NCBI GenBank assembly: GCA_049965715.1
Contig: JBMFWA010000002.1
Span: 96,484 to 160,483 of the forward strand
From: JAKAFX01 sp049965715
GTDB taxonomy: Archaea > Thermoplasmatota > Thermoplasmata > Thermoplasmatales > Thermoplasmataceae
Direction of reading: 5' to 3'
DNA length: 64,000 nt
The notes beneath the pieces were generated by a model, which was not told the DNA's origin, ran no database searches, and saw only the letters and a list, made by a program, of their open reading frames with translations. Below are positions 25,108-34,578 of the stretch, piece by piece (positions within the stretch are counted from its first letter, which is position 1; each line of letters starts with the position of its first letter). A program made the position numbers and the translations under genes.

Positions 25108-27504
25108 TCATGTGCCGGAACCGTTGATCCTGTCATATAGCAGTCTCAACCCGTCTTCCACAAGGAACCATACGAAAGCGTATGCTATAACCATAAGAGC
25201 TATCAGATTTCCAATAGGCGCCACTAAGAGTCCGTATGCGGTCATAAAGTAACCGACCACCATTGTGGAGATGAGTGCAATAAAGAGAGGGGTACTTGGC
25301 ATAACTTTCCAGAAAGCTTTCTTGGACCTTGTGACAAACATTGTAAGATGCCCCGATACGACCAGTTTCAGAAACACCAGCGAAAGAATCTCTGGAATTC
25401 CCATGTGCAAAATGGAAAGACCTATATAGATCAGAAGAAGAGTTTCAAAGGCCCCCACACCGCCCAGAAGTGCGGGCAGGCCCCCTATATACTTCATTCG
25501 CCAGCGCTCTGGCGTGTTGTGAAAAAGCACGTTGTCGGTTGATACAGCTATTATCGGAAGATCATTGAGGAGAGCCAGAACTATCAGCAGGAGTGCAGAA
25601 ATAGGGTAGAAATGCCAGATCATTATAGCGACTGTGACAAAAACAAGAATCCTCAAAGTTTCCGTGATCCTGTAAAGCACATAACTCTGCATTCTCTGGA
25701 ATATCCTTCTACCCTCTTCAACCGCAGTTATTATTGTTGACAGCCCGGAATCTGTAAGAACTATATCTGCCGCCGCTCTGGCTGCATCTGTGGCCCCTTG
25801 AACAGCTATTCCAACTTGTGCTTCCTTGAGCGCTGGTGCATCATTTACGCCGTCTCCGGTCATGCCGATTGTATGCCCCCTCTTTTCCATACCCTTCACT
25901 ATCAGGTATTTGTCTTCGGGGTAGACTCCCGCATATGTTCCTGCTTCTTCTATCTCCTCCCATTTTCCGTTCTCCACGGCGTCCCTGATGTCTTTACCAG
26001 TCAGAACCTTCGGTTTGAGCCCAAGCTCCTTGCCTATCTCAGAAGCTATGGCTTCATTGTCCCCGGTTATCATTTTGACTTCCACGCCCATCTGCTCTGC
26101 CCGGAGGATTGTTTCCTTTGAGTCCTCCCTCAACGGATCGAATAACGGTATGAGACCCACAAACTGCCATTCATCACCGGATTTTTTGGCAACAGCAATG
26201 ACACGATATCCTTTCTCAGCATATTCCCCGACTTTTGCTATGATCAAAGCGTTCTGATCTGTTTTGCACATGGAAAGGATTGTATTCGGTTCACCCTTCA
26301 TCACTCTGAAGTTTTCGCCGTTTCTTGAAACGTCTGCTTCAGTTCTCTTTATTGCAGGATCAAAAGGAACGAACTCTTTCCTTACGTATCCGTCGTCGGA
26401 TTTTCCTTTCAGAGCTGCAAACACAGCCTGATCTATGGCATCGGCATCCTCACGCATGGATGCCAGTGCTGCATACAGCATGACATCATCCAGGCTGAAC
26501 TCCCCAAAGGTTGTCACATCCCCCACTGCTAAGCTGTTTTTTGTGAGAGTGCCTGTCTTGTCAGAGCATAGAACATCCATGCTTGCCAGTTCCTCGATTG
26601 ACACCAGCCTGGTCACTATGGCCTTCTTCTCGGCAAGGGAAAGTGCCCCAAGGGCCATTGTGACGGTGAGAACAACCGGCAGTGCGATTGGTATGGATGC
26701 AACCAGAAGGATAAGGAGGAAAAGCAGATCGCTCAGCACCGGAAAACCCAGATATACACCGTAGTAAAATACGAATCCCCCAAGAAGAATGGCAATTCCT
26801 ACAAGAAAATAAACAATCTTTGAGATTATTTTTGACAGTCCTGTGACGTTTGATGCAGTGGCCACCAGATGAGTTGTGCGTCCAAAGAATGTGTTTTCTC
26901 CAGTTCCCGTGACAACCACACTCATTTCGCCCTGTTTTACTATTGATGCGGAGAATACAATATCTCCAGGATGGACTTCCTTTGGTAGGGATTCTCCGGT
27001 AAGCGCGGACTGATCTACTGAGAGGAACACACCGTCCACCAGTTTTCCATCAGCGGGAACGATATCACCCATTCTCAGCCTGATTATATCTCCGGGAACA
27101 AGATTTCTGGCATCCGTCGTCTGCCACTTGCCGTCTCTTAGAACCCTCGTTCTGAGTGCCAACTTCCCCATCAACTGTTTGATTGCATTTCCTGCACTCT
27201 CTTCCTGCCAGAATGTGACGAAGACGTTTGTCAGGAGAAGGACAACGATCAGCGCAAAGTCGTCCCAGTGATTTATGATTGCTGAAACTACAGCAGCAGC
27301 TTCTATTGCAATGGGCATCGGACCGTAGAAATAGAGAAGGAATTTCTTTATTGGATTTACTTCCTTTTCCTTTATTTCGTTGTAACCGTATGTCTCTATC
27401 CTTTTGTTTGCCTCTGTGGTTGACAGTCCTCCAAAGCTGGATCCGAGATCTTTCAACGCTTCTTCTGTGCTCAATTTACCATAATCTATACCCTTTGCAG
27501 CCAT
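25108..27504 (-). CDS. Plasma-membrane H+-ATPase (P-type, class IIIA)
   Basis: Pumps protons out at the cost of ATP. All P-type motifs are present: TGESLPKE in the actuator domain, DKTGTLTKN with the phosphorylated Asp, GDGVNDAPALKEAQVGIAVQ in the hinge. The N-terminal cation-ATPase domain (LSTEEALKDLGSSFGGLS) and 798 residues match yeast/plant/archaeal H+-ATPases rather than Ca or K pumps. About ten TM helices are expected. An ATGTTTATC stretch about 30 nt upstream may be the promoter. In an acidophile it would help keep the cytoplasm near neutral; direction and role are inferred from the family. Confidence 0.92.
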   Translation of the reverse strand: MAAKGIDYGKLSTEEALKDLGSSFGGLSTTEANKRIETYGYNEIKEKEVNPIKKFLLYFYGPMPIAIEAAAVVSAIINHWDDFALIVVLLLTNVFVTFWQEESAGNAIKQLMGKLALRTRVLRDGKWQTTDARNLVPGDIIRLRMGDIVPADGKLVDGVFLSVDQSALTGESLPKEVHPGDIVFSASIVKQGEMSVVVTGTGENTFFGRTTHLVATASNVTGLSKIISKIVYFLVGIAILLGGFVFYYGVYLGFPVLSDLLFLLILLVASIPIALPVVLTVTMALGALSLAEKKAIVTRLVSIEELASMDVLCSDKTGTLTKNSLAVGDVTTFGEFSLDDVMLYAALASMREDADAIDQAVFAALKGKSDDGYVRKEFVPFDPAIKRTEADVSRNGENFRVMKGEPNTILSMCKTDQNALIIAKVGEYAEKGYRVIAVAKKSGDEWQFVGLIPLFDPLREDSKETILRAEQMGVEVKMITGDNEAIASEIGKELGLKPKVLTGKDIRDAVENGKWEEIEEAGTYAGVYPEDKYLIVKGMEKRGHTIGMTGDGVNDAPALKEAQVGIAVQGATDAARAAADIVLTDSGLSTIITAVEEGRRIFQRMQSYVLYRITETLRILVFVTVAIMIWHFYPISALLLIVLALLNDLPIIAVSTDNVLFHNTPERWRMKYIGGLPALLGGVGAFETLLLIYIGLSILHMGIPEILSLVFLKLVVSGHLTMFVTRSKKAFWKVMPSTPLFIALISTMVVGYFMTAYGLLVAPIGNLIALMVIAYAFVWFLVEDGLRLLYDRINGSGT

Positions 27505-27730
27505 GCGCCATGTCAGGCATGATAAACATTCAAGGTATTAGATGCTTTCATACTACAATACGGATCAAAAACCTCGGGATGATTGAGAACATGTCATATT
27601 TGAAGGGTATTCACCGGATACTTTTCCATGTTATGGTTTCAGTCGTTTATGGGATATTGAAAACAGGCCTTTGATGAATGGTTGTTCACTTCTGGAGTCA
27701 TATTATCATTGATTGAAATAGGCCGCGACC
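27505..27730. other. Intergenic region upstream of the H+-ATPase
   Basis: Holds the ATPase promoter region on its left side. No other gene or RNA is recognised. Confidence 0.4.
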
Positions 27731-28130
27731 TCAGGTCTCGTCATATAAATGACTAGAACTATCCCTATCATTATATCCCTGGTGATAGAGAGAAAAAAGC
27801 ACTGTCAGAATGAAGATACCAAGCATTGCCATAAATTTTCCCGGCCAGTAGTCCTCAAACAGTAAGATTCCTGTTATGATATTGAACAATGAAAGAGCGA
27901 TGTCCAGTTAGCTCGGATACCTGAGCGTGACTGTAATTGCAAACACTCCCAACAGGATCTCAAAAGCCGCAAGAAGAACAACGCCCAGTGGGATGGGTAT
28001 TTTACGGGCAAATGATGAGTCGAAATTAATTGGTTCACCGCAATAGGGAAAGTGATTGAAGTCAGCATTAACCGGAAAACCGCAGACTTTACAGAAAGAA
28101 TTCTCCTCCTGCCCCCATCTTGAACTATCC
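27731..28130 (-). pseudogene. Broken zinc-ribbon membrane protein
   Basis: In one minus-strand frame the sequence reads as a zinc ribbon (FCKVCGFP, then NHFPYCGEP), a TM helix (IPIPLGVVLLAAFEILLG), a TAA at 27910-27908, then in the same frame two more hydrophobic helices (LDIALSLFNIITGILLF, FMAMLGIFILTVLFSLY) to TGA at 27731. No usable start codon precedes the zinc ribbon in that frame. A TATA-like ATATATTTAAAT sits at about 28137-28148. I infer a three-TM protein with an N-terminal zinc ribbon, inactivated by a nonsense codon and start loss; two sequencing errors are the alternative. Confidence 0.62.
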
Positions 28131-28319
28131 CCATCCCATTTAAATATATTTCCAGACTATGAGGGAGAGATTTGCGCCTTCAGAACCAGTTTTAACTGAT
28201 CTTTGATGAGGCAAGCTATACATTCTGCGCTTCGGATTAGCGTTTCCTGTTGTAAGAGATAATGAGACTTTCTACAATCATGAAATCGGAATGACCGGTC
28301 ATCCGGTCTGGTTCTTTCT
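28131..28319. other. Intergenic region
   Basis: Contains the TATA-like box for the broken zinc-ribbon gene and otherwise nothing recognised. Confidence 0.35.
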
Positions 28320-28610
28320 TCATTCGTGAATTCCGTTAATAAATATTATTGCAACAACGGCAATTATCAGTCCTAATATGGTACTCAGGTTGAGATAAGA
28401 CCCTGGACCCAGTGGATACTGGATTTGCAAAACCATAACAACAAAAAGCAGAGAAACGAACCCTGATGAGACCCATTTCATAAAGTCATTGTATGATTCC
28501 ATATTGGAATAACGAACTATTTCTAATAAATCTTCGGAAATGGACAGCCTTGCAGTATCCTTCTCCCGTAGCATTTCTTTCTCATTTTGTAATTCACCAA
28601 TCTCACGCAT
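28320..28610 (-). CDS. Small two-helix membrane protein (96 aa)
   Basis: No family recognised. The first 45 residues are charged and helical, possibly coiled coil (RLSISEDLLEIVRYSN). Two TM helices follow, about residues 48-65 and 73-92. Short membrane proteins of this layout are common in Thermoplasmatales. The start is uncertain: GAGG lies directly before the ATG, too close for normal spacing. It is flanked by unrelated genes on both sides. Confidence 0.55.
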   Translation of the reverse strand: MREIGELQNEKEMLREKDTARLSISEDLLEIVRYSNMESYNDFMKWVSSGFVSLLFVVMVLQIQYPLGPGSYLNLSTILGLIIAVVAIIFINGIHE

Positions 28611-28807
28611 TCCTCAGCTGTCCTGATTGGTTCTTCTTTTCACTCAATCATACATATCGGACACTTTCCCAAGCTCGCATCTCCCTATTTTTCTTTATCA
28701 CTTGCACTGCTTTTCCAGACCGGCTTTTCCATAATTTGCAATCGTCCCCTCACTCTTAATGTAGCCATTTCAAAAAAAGATATTAAGGATATGATGCTGT
28801 TTAGAAG

Positions 28808-29503
28808 ATGCTCGTAAGAATCGCAGGTCTCGGTGACTGGAAAGCCATCTCACACATTTCCAGCATATCAGGATATGATGATTACATCAATGAAATGGGC
28901 ATTTCATACCTCGACAGCAGAGAAGTTTATGTGCATGAGTCTGAAGACACGATAAAGGGTTTCATCAGAATTGAGAATTTGTTTGGGAGGTCCCAGTGGC
29001 TCAGCGGACTCAGGGTTCATCCTGATTACAGGAGAAGGGGCATTGCCCTGGAGCTGACATATTTCGCACTGAAGAAGGCAAAAGAGGATGGAATTCACAT
29101 ATCCAGGCTGCTCATAGAGGAAAGGAACACGCCTTCGCTAAATCTTGCCACTAAATGCGGCTTCACAAAGCGTGACTGCTATTATTTTCTCATCGGTTCT
29201 CCTGTTCCTGCATATATAGGAAATGGGCGTATGCCGGAAACCGGAACAATTGTGGACATGGGATGGAAATTTGCCGACATCTGTGAAATTCCTCCAAATC
29301 TTCCTGTATTTTTAAGGTCCGGAAAATGGGTGTTTTTGAAATTCGGGAACCATTACCATGTGACGGCCGCTGGCACTTCTGACCTGACATTTACCGGCGA
29401 TGGCGTTACATGCATCAGCGGCCAGAACATGACTCCCGGACTGATGAAGTATGTTATGCCCGATTTTCCTTCAGCATGCGTTTTTGAGAAACAGATAAGG
29501 TAA
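28808..29503 (+). CDS. GNAT-family N-acetyltransferase
   Basis: A 231-residue protein with one GNAT domain in the first 140 residues. The acetyl-CoA-binding loop is LRVHPDYRRRGIALELTYFAL (motif A with R-R-x-G-I-A), followed by the NTPSLNLATKCGFTKRDCYYF strand-helix pair of motif B. The C-terminal ~90 residues are an extra beta-rich region that I cannot name. Acetyl transfer to a small molecule or to a protein N-terminus is possible; the substrate is unknown. Monocistronic. Confidence 0.82.
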   Translation: MLVRIAGLGDWKAISHISSISGYDDYINEMGISYLDSREVYVHESEDTIKGFIRIENLFGRSQWLSGLRVHPDYRRRGIALELTYFALKKAKEDGIHISRLLIEERNTPSLNLATKCGFTKRDCYYFLIGSPVPAYIGNGRMPETGTIVDMGWKFADICEIPPNLPVFLRSGKWVFLKFGNHYHVTAAGTSDLTFTGDGVTCISGQNMTPGLMKYVMPDFPSACVFEKQIR

Positions 29504-29563
29504 GTGAAACCCATTCACGCTCTCATTTCCGTATACTTTCCACAGCAGGCATTTACTGTTACG

Positions 29564-30577
29564 CTAGAAAGCAGTATTCAGGAATATTACTCGATCGCAG
29601 TCAGTCGCTGCATCCTTTGGCGGCCTGATCTGTATCTCCCTGTCCTTAACCACTGCAAGAACCAGTTTACCACGCGATTCATAATCATTGTAAAGTGCAT
29701 CATATCTGGTGTATCTGTCCTTATCGACTGGTTCTTCTCCAAGCATTTCGTCTTTCCTGTTTCCCAGAATTTTGTATAGCAATTTGCTCACGCCGGGATT
29801 CATTATTGAATTGTAGATCAGGAGAGACGATACGTTACCCCTGGTTATCGTCTCGTCGATTCCCACTTCAATCGCATGCATTTCGCTGTTTGGATTGTAC
29901 AGCTCCGCTATCACATATATTTCAGGATTCTGCTTCTTCATCTCCATACCGGAAAGGATGGATCTAGCATCAACACCGGTCGGATCCTCATCGTTCCTTA
30001 TTTTGCCGGAAAATACAATGGCCTTGGAAGCCCGTGATATACCGGCCCGTTCCAGATCCGCCGGTTCCAGGCAGCTGCCCTTGATGTAAAATACGTTCTC
30101 ATGCTGGAACGATACAGGTTCATTTGACAGGATCGCGATCTCATTTCCTTGCTCCGCTATTCTCCTGATGGTCTCAGAAGATATGGAATCAAAGTTGCAT
30201 ACTATTATGTGTTCCTTCATTCTCAGTCTGACCTCCCCCAATTTTCTTGAAATTCTGGAATCCACGAAAACCGTGGCGAGAGAAGCGGTAAACAGACCGA
30301 TGCTCCCTATTCCCAGAATCATTACGACCATGGCATTTACTCTTGCTGCTGTGCCATAAATGGTTACATCACCATAACCCACCGTTGTCACCGTCTGCAT
30401 GGTCCACCATAAACTCTCAAACATGCTGTGGATTCCCGATTGCTGAACGTTGTTTTGCAGAATATATTCTGATACCGAACCGTAGGTTACAACAATCAGG
30501 GCAAAGAGCGCTGCCCTGTAGATAACATTTCTCATGAATTTTCTCAGGGACCTGAAGAAAAAAATAGAAATTGCCAT
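29564..30577 (-). CDS. Potassium channel with RCK (TrkA-N) domain
   Basis: A two-TM channel subunit. TM1 is about residues 18-38, then a pore helix with the selectivity filter TVGYGD (65-70), TM2 about 82-105, and an RCK regulatory domain from about residue 121 (EHIIVCNFDSISSETIRRI, a Rossmann-type start where the usual glycine-rich turn is FDSIS). The TrkA-C-like tail follows. The layout matches MthK/Kch-type channels, which assemble as tetramers. It probably sets K+ flux and membrane potential. Monocistronic. Confidence 0.92.
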   Translation of the reverse strand: MAISIFFFRSLRKFMRNVIYRAALFALIVVTYGSVSEYILQNNVQQSGIHSMFESLWWTMQTVTTVGYGDVTIYGTAARVNAMVVMILGIGSIGLFTASLATVFVDSRISRKLGEVRLRMKEHIIVCNFDSISSETIRRIAEQGNEIAILSNEPVSFQHENVFYIKGSCLEPADLERAGISRASKAIVFSGKIRNDEDPTGVDARSILSGMEMKKQNPEIYVIAELYNPNSEMHAIEVGIDETITRGNVSSLLIYNSIMNPGVSKLLYKILGNRKDEMLGEEPVDKDRYTRYDALYNDYESRGKLVLAVVKDREIQIRPPKDAATDCDRVIFLNTAF

Positions 30578-30717
30578 CTTCCGTGTTGGATTGGTTCTGA
30601 ATTTATTATTTTTATCATACCATTACACAGATTATTTCTGCACTCGAACTGTCTATCCTGATTTTACTGCATAAAAGAAAAAAGTTTAACTCCATTGAGA
30701 AGGACTCTTTGATAACA

Positions 30718-30731
30718 AAATTATTAAATTG
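30718..30731 (+). promoter_or_regulatory. TATA-like box of the Rieske-cytochrome b operon
   Basis: AAAATTATTAAATT lies about 25 nt before the ATG at 30750 and supports that start over the upstream TTG at 30729. Confidence 0.5.
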
Positions 30732-30749
30732 TTGATGCTATCACAATGT

Positions 30750-31487
30750 ATGGATGATAAGGAGGAAGAACTGAACAAGGGCAGGAGAACCTTCCTCAAG
30801 GCGATGATTGTTTTATCCGCAGGAGCTGCTGTTGCAGGCGTTCTGAAGGGTGCTGTCACAAATATAATAACTCCACTTGTCGGTATCAGCGCGTTCCCAA
30901 CGATGGAACTGGTCGGTGCTGATGGTAAGCCTCTTCTTTACAGTGATATACCCGTGAATACACCTACCACATGGCTGTTCTATTACCCCCTCACCAATGA
31001 TCCTAACTTTCTGCTGAACCTGGGGGATGCAAGCGGTAATCCTGTAAACGTTCCCCCGTATGAAGTACCGATACCTGCCACTGGCTCTACTTACAAATTT
31101 AACGGCGGCGTTGGCCCCAAGGGATCTGTAGTGGCATACAGTGCGATATGCCAGCACCTCGGATGCATACCTCCGGAAATACACTACTACCCTCCCACCC
31201 AGACCGTTCCAGGAACAAGCTTCAGCGGCTCCAGCAACCCTGGATACATTCACTGTTCATGCCATGGTAGCACCTATGACCCGCTGAAGGGGGCCGCGGT
31301 CATAACAGGACCCACGTCGAGGCCTCTTCCCAATGTTATGCTGAAATACAACAGTTCGAAGGGAACTTTCAGTGCATATTCAATGGTCGGCCCGACCATA
31401 TATGGCAAGATCTCTGATCTCAGCGGCGGAACGCCATATGCTTCCAGTGCAACCACAGTAACTGTGACGAACACAGGCATTCCATGA
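30750..31487 (+). CDS. Rieske iron-sulfur protein of a bc-type complex
   Basis: Transfers electrons from quinol to an acceptor on the outer membrane face. A twin-arginine-like signal/anchor near the start (GRRTFLKAMIVLSAGAAVAG) is followed by the Rieske fold. Cluster box 1 is CQHLGC and box 2 is CSCHGS; both Cys-x-His pairs are complete. The C-terminal part is Thr/Ser-rich. The ATG at 30750 gives MDDKEEE and fits the promoter; a TTG at 30729 would add seven residues. Cytochrome b follows after 14 bp with GAGAGG before its ATG. The terminal oxidase is not in the window. Confidence 0.93.
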   Translation: MDDKEEELNKGRRTFLKAMIVLSAGAAVAGVLKGAVTNIITPLVGISAFPTMELVGADGKPLLYSDIPVNTPTTWLFYYPLTNDPNFLLNLGDASGNPVNVPPYEVPIPATGSTYKFNGGVGPKGSVVAYSAICQHLGCIPPEIHYYPPTQTVPGTSFSGSSNPGYIHCSCHGSTYDPLKGAAVITGPTSRPLPNVMLKYNSSKGTFSAYSMVGPTIYGKISDLSGGTPYASSATTVTVTNTGIP

Positions 31488-31501
31488 GAGGATGAAACAA
31501 T

Positions 31502-33178
31502 ATGGTTGAAGAGAGCAAGATAAAGAAGATTATAAGAAATGAATTCGGTGAGGACCCACTAAAGCTAGATCAGTTGCCTCTGAAGAGGGTTCCGGACTAC
31601 ATGCGCGGAAAAGGCGGGATCCTCTACTGGACGGGTGCAATGATAAGCATCGCGTTCGTTTACCAGGTGGTCACTGGCCTTTTCCTTTTACTTTATTACA
31701 ATCCCGCTGATGCTTATGCCTCAACTGAATATATTATAAATAACGTACCTTATGGTGCTCTGATAAGCGCTACACACCTCTATGGCGCATATGCCATGAT
31801 AGTGCTGATATATGTGCATATGTACAGGAACTACTTTCACGGTGCATACAAGAAGCCAAGGCAGATCCAGTGGATCACCGGCGTACTTCTGCTGGCTCTT
31901 ACACTGGGCGTGGGATTTTTTGGATATTCCATGCCCGGCGATGTTCTGGCATATGATGCGACGGATGTCGGAAGAGGCATAGCACAGTCAACGCCTGTTC
32001 TGGGAAATATGCTTGTTGCGATTGTTTTCGGTAACGGCACAACCACGGGCCTTTTCCAGAGGATGCTTGGATGGCACATCATCCTTGTTGCCCTTATCGG
32101 GCTAATTTTCGGCCTTCATTTCTACCTGGCCGAATCCAACTCCATAATGCCATCACTGAAGGAAGCGAAATACAGGGCACCCGCAATAGATAAGGAAAAG
32201 CCGGAATACAAGAAATGGTATCCTTACAACTTTGCATTCATGATACAGCTGGGAATGATGGTCGTTGGCCTCATTATTCTCATACCGTCAATCATTGCAC
32301 TTCTTCCTTCCGTACCGAGTCTCTTCTCCCCATTCCCCAGCGTTTCACCATCAAGTCCCCTCGCGCTGTATGTTCCTGCCTATCCGCCATGGTTCCTGCT
32401 GTTCGTTTACAAGGCTGTGGACTTCTTTGACTTCACAGGTTCACTTGCACCGCTCAACGCATATGGCGGTCTGATCGCCTCAACAGTTTTCGGCGTCATT
32501 CCCCTCCTCTATTTCATATTCGTTCCTTTCATAGACAGGAGCAATGATCTTCATCCCCTATCCAGACCAATCATCACATCGTTCGGAATTCTGGGAATCA
32601 TTTACATGGCAATTCTCTCCGCGTGGGGCGCTCTGACACCGGGAGTCCCCATACCTCCAGCAGAAATTCTCGCAGTCCTGGTTCCGCCGTTCGTGGTGGT
32701 TGTTGGTGGCATGATCATACTGAGCAGGCTTTACAAAAGCGGAAAACTCAATGTCACCTCCCAGAAGCTGATTGCATCGTTTGTGATATTCCTCCTCATA
32801 CTGACCTTTTCCATGATATCCTTTGCCGAGAATATTTCCGCCTTCCTCTACCACACATCAGCCCTTAACATCCTCACCACATTCTTCACAGGAGGCGTGA
32901 CGATATTTGCCGCTGTGGGAACTATGAAGAGCGCAGATTACTACACTGAATTGGAGAAGGATAAGCCGAAGATTGCCAGGCAGAGAAGGGGAATGAGCGT
33001 GAATGCCGCTGTCATAACCTCGACTGTACTGGTAATCATATCCATCGCCATTCTTGTTCTCATAGCCGGACTCAATCCCATCACCCAGGCCATGGTATTC
33101 GGCGTCGGTCTCGGAACAGATCTGATACTGGCAGGAATTGTTTTAAGAATCTATAGAATGACCTTCTACAATGAGTGA
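31502..33178 (+). CDS. Cytochrome b of a bc-type complex (fused N and C domains)
   Basis: The quinol-oxidising membrane subunit. It has 558 residues with about 11-12 TM helices. The N-terminal four-helix haem domain is visible: haem-ligand histidines lie in ATHLYGAYAMIVLIYVHMYR and in GWHIILVALIGLIFGLHFY. The C-terminal domain (IPLLYFIFVPFIDRSNDLHP onward) corresponds to cytochrome b6f subunit IV. The pair with the Rieske gene shows a bc1-like complex. The protein ends overlapping the next gene by 8 bp. Confidence 0.93.
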   Translation: MVEESKIKKIIRNEFGEDPLKLDQLPLKRVPDYMRGKGGILYWTGAMISIAFVYQVVTGLFLLLYYNPADAYASTEYIINNVPYGALISATHLYGAYAMIVLIYVHMYRNYFHGAYKKPRQIQWITGVLLLALTLGVGFFGYSMPGDVLAYDATDVGRGIAQSTPVLGNMLVAIVFGNGTTTGLFQRMLGWHIILVALIGLIFGLHFYLAESNSIMPSLKEAKYRAPAIDKEKPEYKKWYPYNFAFMIQLGMMVVGLIILIPSIIALLPSVPSLFSPFPSVSPSSPLALYVPAYPPWFLLFVYKAVDFFDFTGSLAPLNAYGGLIASTVFGVIPLLYFIFVPFIDRSNDLHPLSRPIITSFGILGIIYMAILSAWGALTPGVPIPPAEILAVLVPPFVVVVGGMIILSRLYKSGKLNVTSQKLIASFVIFLLILTFSMISFAENISAFLYHTSALNILTTFFTGGVTIFAAVGTMKSADYYTELEKDKPKIARQRRGMSVNAAVITSTVLVIISIAILVLIAGLNPITQAMVFGVGLGTDLILAGIVLRIYRMTFYNE

Positions 33179-33845
33179 CATAAGGGTATCCGGATTCAAC
33201 GACATCATTTTCTGGCAGGAAGACGGGATCGGCATAGTGGTTATCAGGACCAACGAGAAGGGCCTCGCAAGGAGGAATTTCATAAACGAGATCATAATGG
33301 CCCTGACAACAGCATCTACGGACGATGCTGTCAGGTCCGTCGCTATCACTGGAATAAACAACAATTTCCTTTCAGGCATGATGGATGAACCAAGGACCGG
33401 CCAGGAACTCCTTGACTTCATGAACTCAACCTCCACCTTTCTCTCCGTCCTTTACTCAATAGGCAAGCCTGTATATTCCATACTCAGTGGAGACTCTCTC
33501 GACATAGGTAGGGAAATATCGCTTGCAACCGATATCATAATGGCTTCCGACAGGGCCATGGTGGGATACAGTGACGGCTACAAATTCAGGGCAGGCGGAT
33601 CCATCACCTCCCTCAGGTTCCCCATGCTTGGTGTTTCCGCTGCAGAGGAACACAGGAACGTGGATATCGTATATCCTGGCAACACTCTGCTTGACTCTGC
33701 CAAAAAATTCATACTATCAGATATGGGATACAGCCGGCACCTGATGAGGCGCACCCGCCTCAGGGACATGCGCATCTCCCTCCTGGAGGAAAGGGAGGAA
33801 CTGATCCTCAGGGATATTTCATCAGGCGATCAGACCAAAGCATAA
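33171..33845 (+). CDS. Crotonase-fold protein (enoyl-CoA hydratase-like)
   Basis: A 224-residue crotonase superfamily member. Oxyanion-hole strands are recognisable but weak: SVAITGINNNFLSGMMD corresponds to the usual G-x-x-F-x-x-G-x-D, and YSILSGDSLDIGREISLATDIIMAS to the second block. The catalytic glutamates of enoyl-CoA hydratases are not obvious, so activity may differ from hydratase. It overlaps the cytochrome b gene by 8 bp (ATGAGTGA), so it is probably translated from the same mRNA; why it belongs with a bc complex is unclear. It converges on DUF92 with a 16 bp overlap. Confidence 0.72.
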   Translation: MSDIRVSGFNDIIFWQEDGIGIVVIRTNEKGLARRNFINEIIMALTTASTDDAVRSVAITGINNNFLSGMMDEPRTGQELLDFMNSTSTFLSVLYSIGKPVYSILSGDSLDIGREISLATDIIMASDRAMVGYSDGYKFRAGGSITSLRFPMLGVSAAEEHRNVDIVYPGNTLLDSAKKFILSDMGYSRHLMRRTRLRDMRISLLEEREELILRDISSGDQTKA

Positions 33846-34564
33846 AAGTAAATAAATACGCCAGAAAGCGCCACAGTGATTACGGACGAAAAGAGATTCA
33901 CCTGCCCCTTTGATATGAGACCTCTATTTTCAAGGGTTGCTCCCAGCACGCTGTCTATGTTGGAACCTATGAAGCCCATGATCGTGATGAAGATCACAAC
34001 TGCTATGTTGAAACCTGAGAAGTAGAACAGGGAGAATGTTACACCTATGATGAGGCCTCCAATCAGCGAAGCAAGACTTCCGAGAAGTGATATACCGCCG
34101 TTCACGCCGGGTTCCGTCTTCCGGAGGTTTGTTATCATTATCACGTTCCGGTCTATGACCCCTATTTCCGAGGCGAATGTGTCAGAATTTATGACAGAGA
34201 ATGATACGGCAAAAAGTAGAAAGAATTCCCCGTAATCGTAGACCCAGTAGACTCTGAAAAAGTTCAGAAGCGCCAGAACGACCCCTATTATTCCAGCGTA
34301 GATGATGTTTGAACTGCTCCTCTCGCCATGCTTTCCCTCCTGAAGCCTTGAAGCTTCCTTCTGTTTGAAGAAGGCTTTCGTGGCGATGAACGAAGTGACT
34401 GCAAATATAACCATCAGGAGTAGCCATAGAAGGCTTCCGCCAAACCCTATGACGGCCCCTACGATCAGCGCGGCTATGTTTCCTCTCCTGCTGAAGACCC
34501 TGAATCTTACGGAAAGGAGAAATAACAGAATAAGAATAACAAGGATTATAAGATCTGTGACCAA
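33830..34564 (-). CDS. DUF92 family integral membrane protein
   Basis: A six- to seven-TM protein of 244 residues. Family features are the conserved NSDTFASEIG motif in a cytosolic loop and GGISLLGSLASLIGGLI in the next helix pair, plus GFIGSNIDSVLGATLE. DUF92 (TMEM19-like) proteins are related in sequence to membrane phytol/dolichol kinases; some bacterial members act in prenyl-phosphate salvage. The start is TTG at 34564, 14 bp after the pdxS stop, so it may be read from the pdxS transcript. Confidence 0.85.
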   Translation of the reverse strand: MVTDLIILVILILLFLLSVRFRVFSRRGNIAALIVGAVIGFGGSLLWLLLMVIFAVTSFIATKAFFKQKEASRLQEGKHGERSSSNIIYAGIIGVVLALLNFFRVYWVYDYGEFFLLFAVSFSVINSDTFASEIGVIDRNVIMITNLRKTEPGVNGGISLLGSLASLIGGLIIGVTFSLFYFSGFNIAVVIFITIMGFIGSNIDSVLGATLENRGLISKGQVNLFSSVITVALSGVFIYFYALV

Positions 34565-34578
34565 TTGTGTTATGTCAA

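Noticed and set aside
27279..27674. 131-codon plus-strand frame over the H+-ATPase start
   Set aside because: Antisense to well-defined ATPase sequence; no ribosome binding site or recognisable protein.
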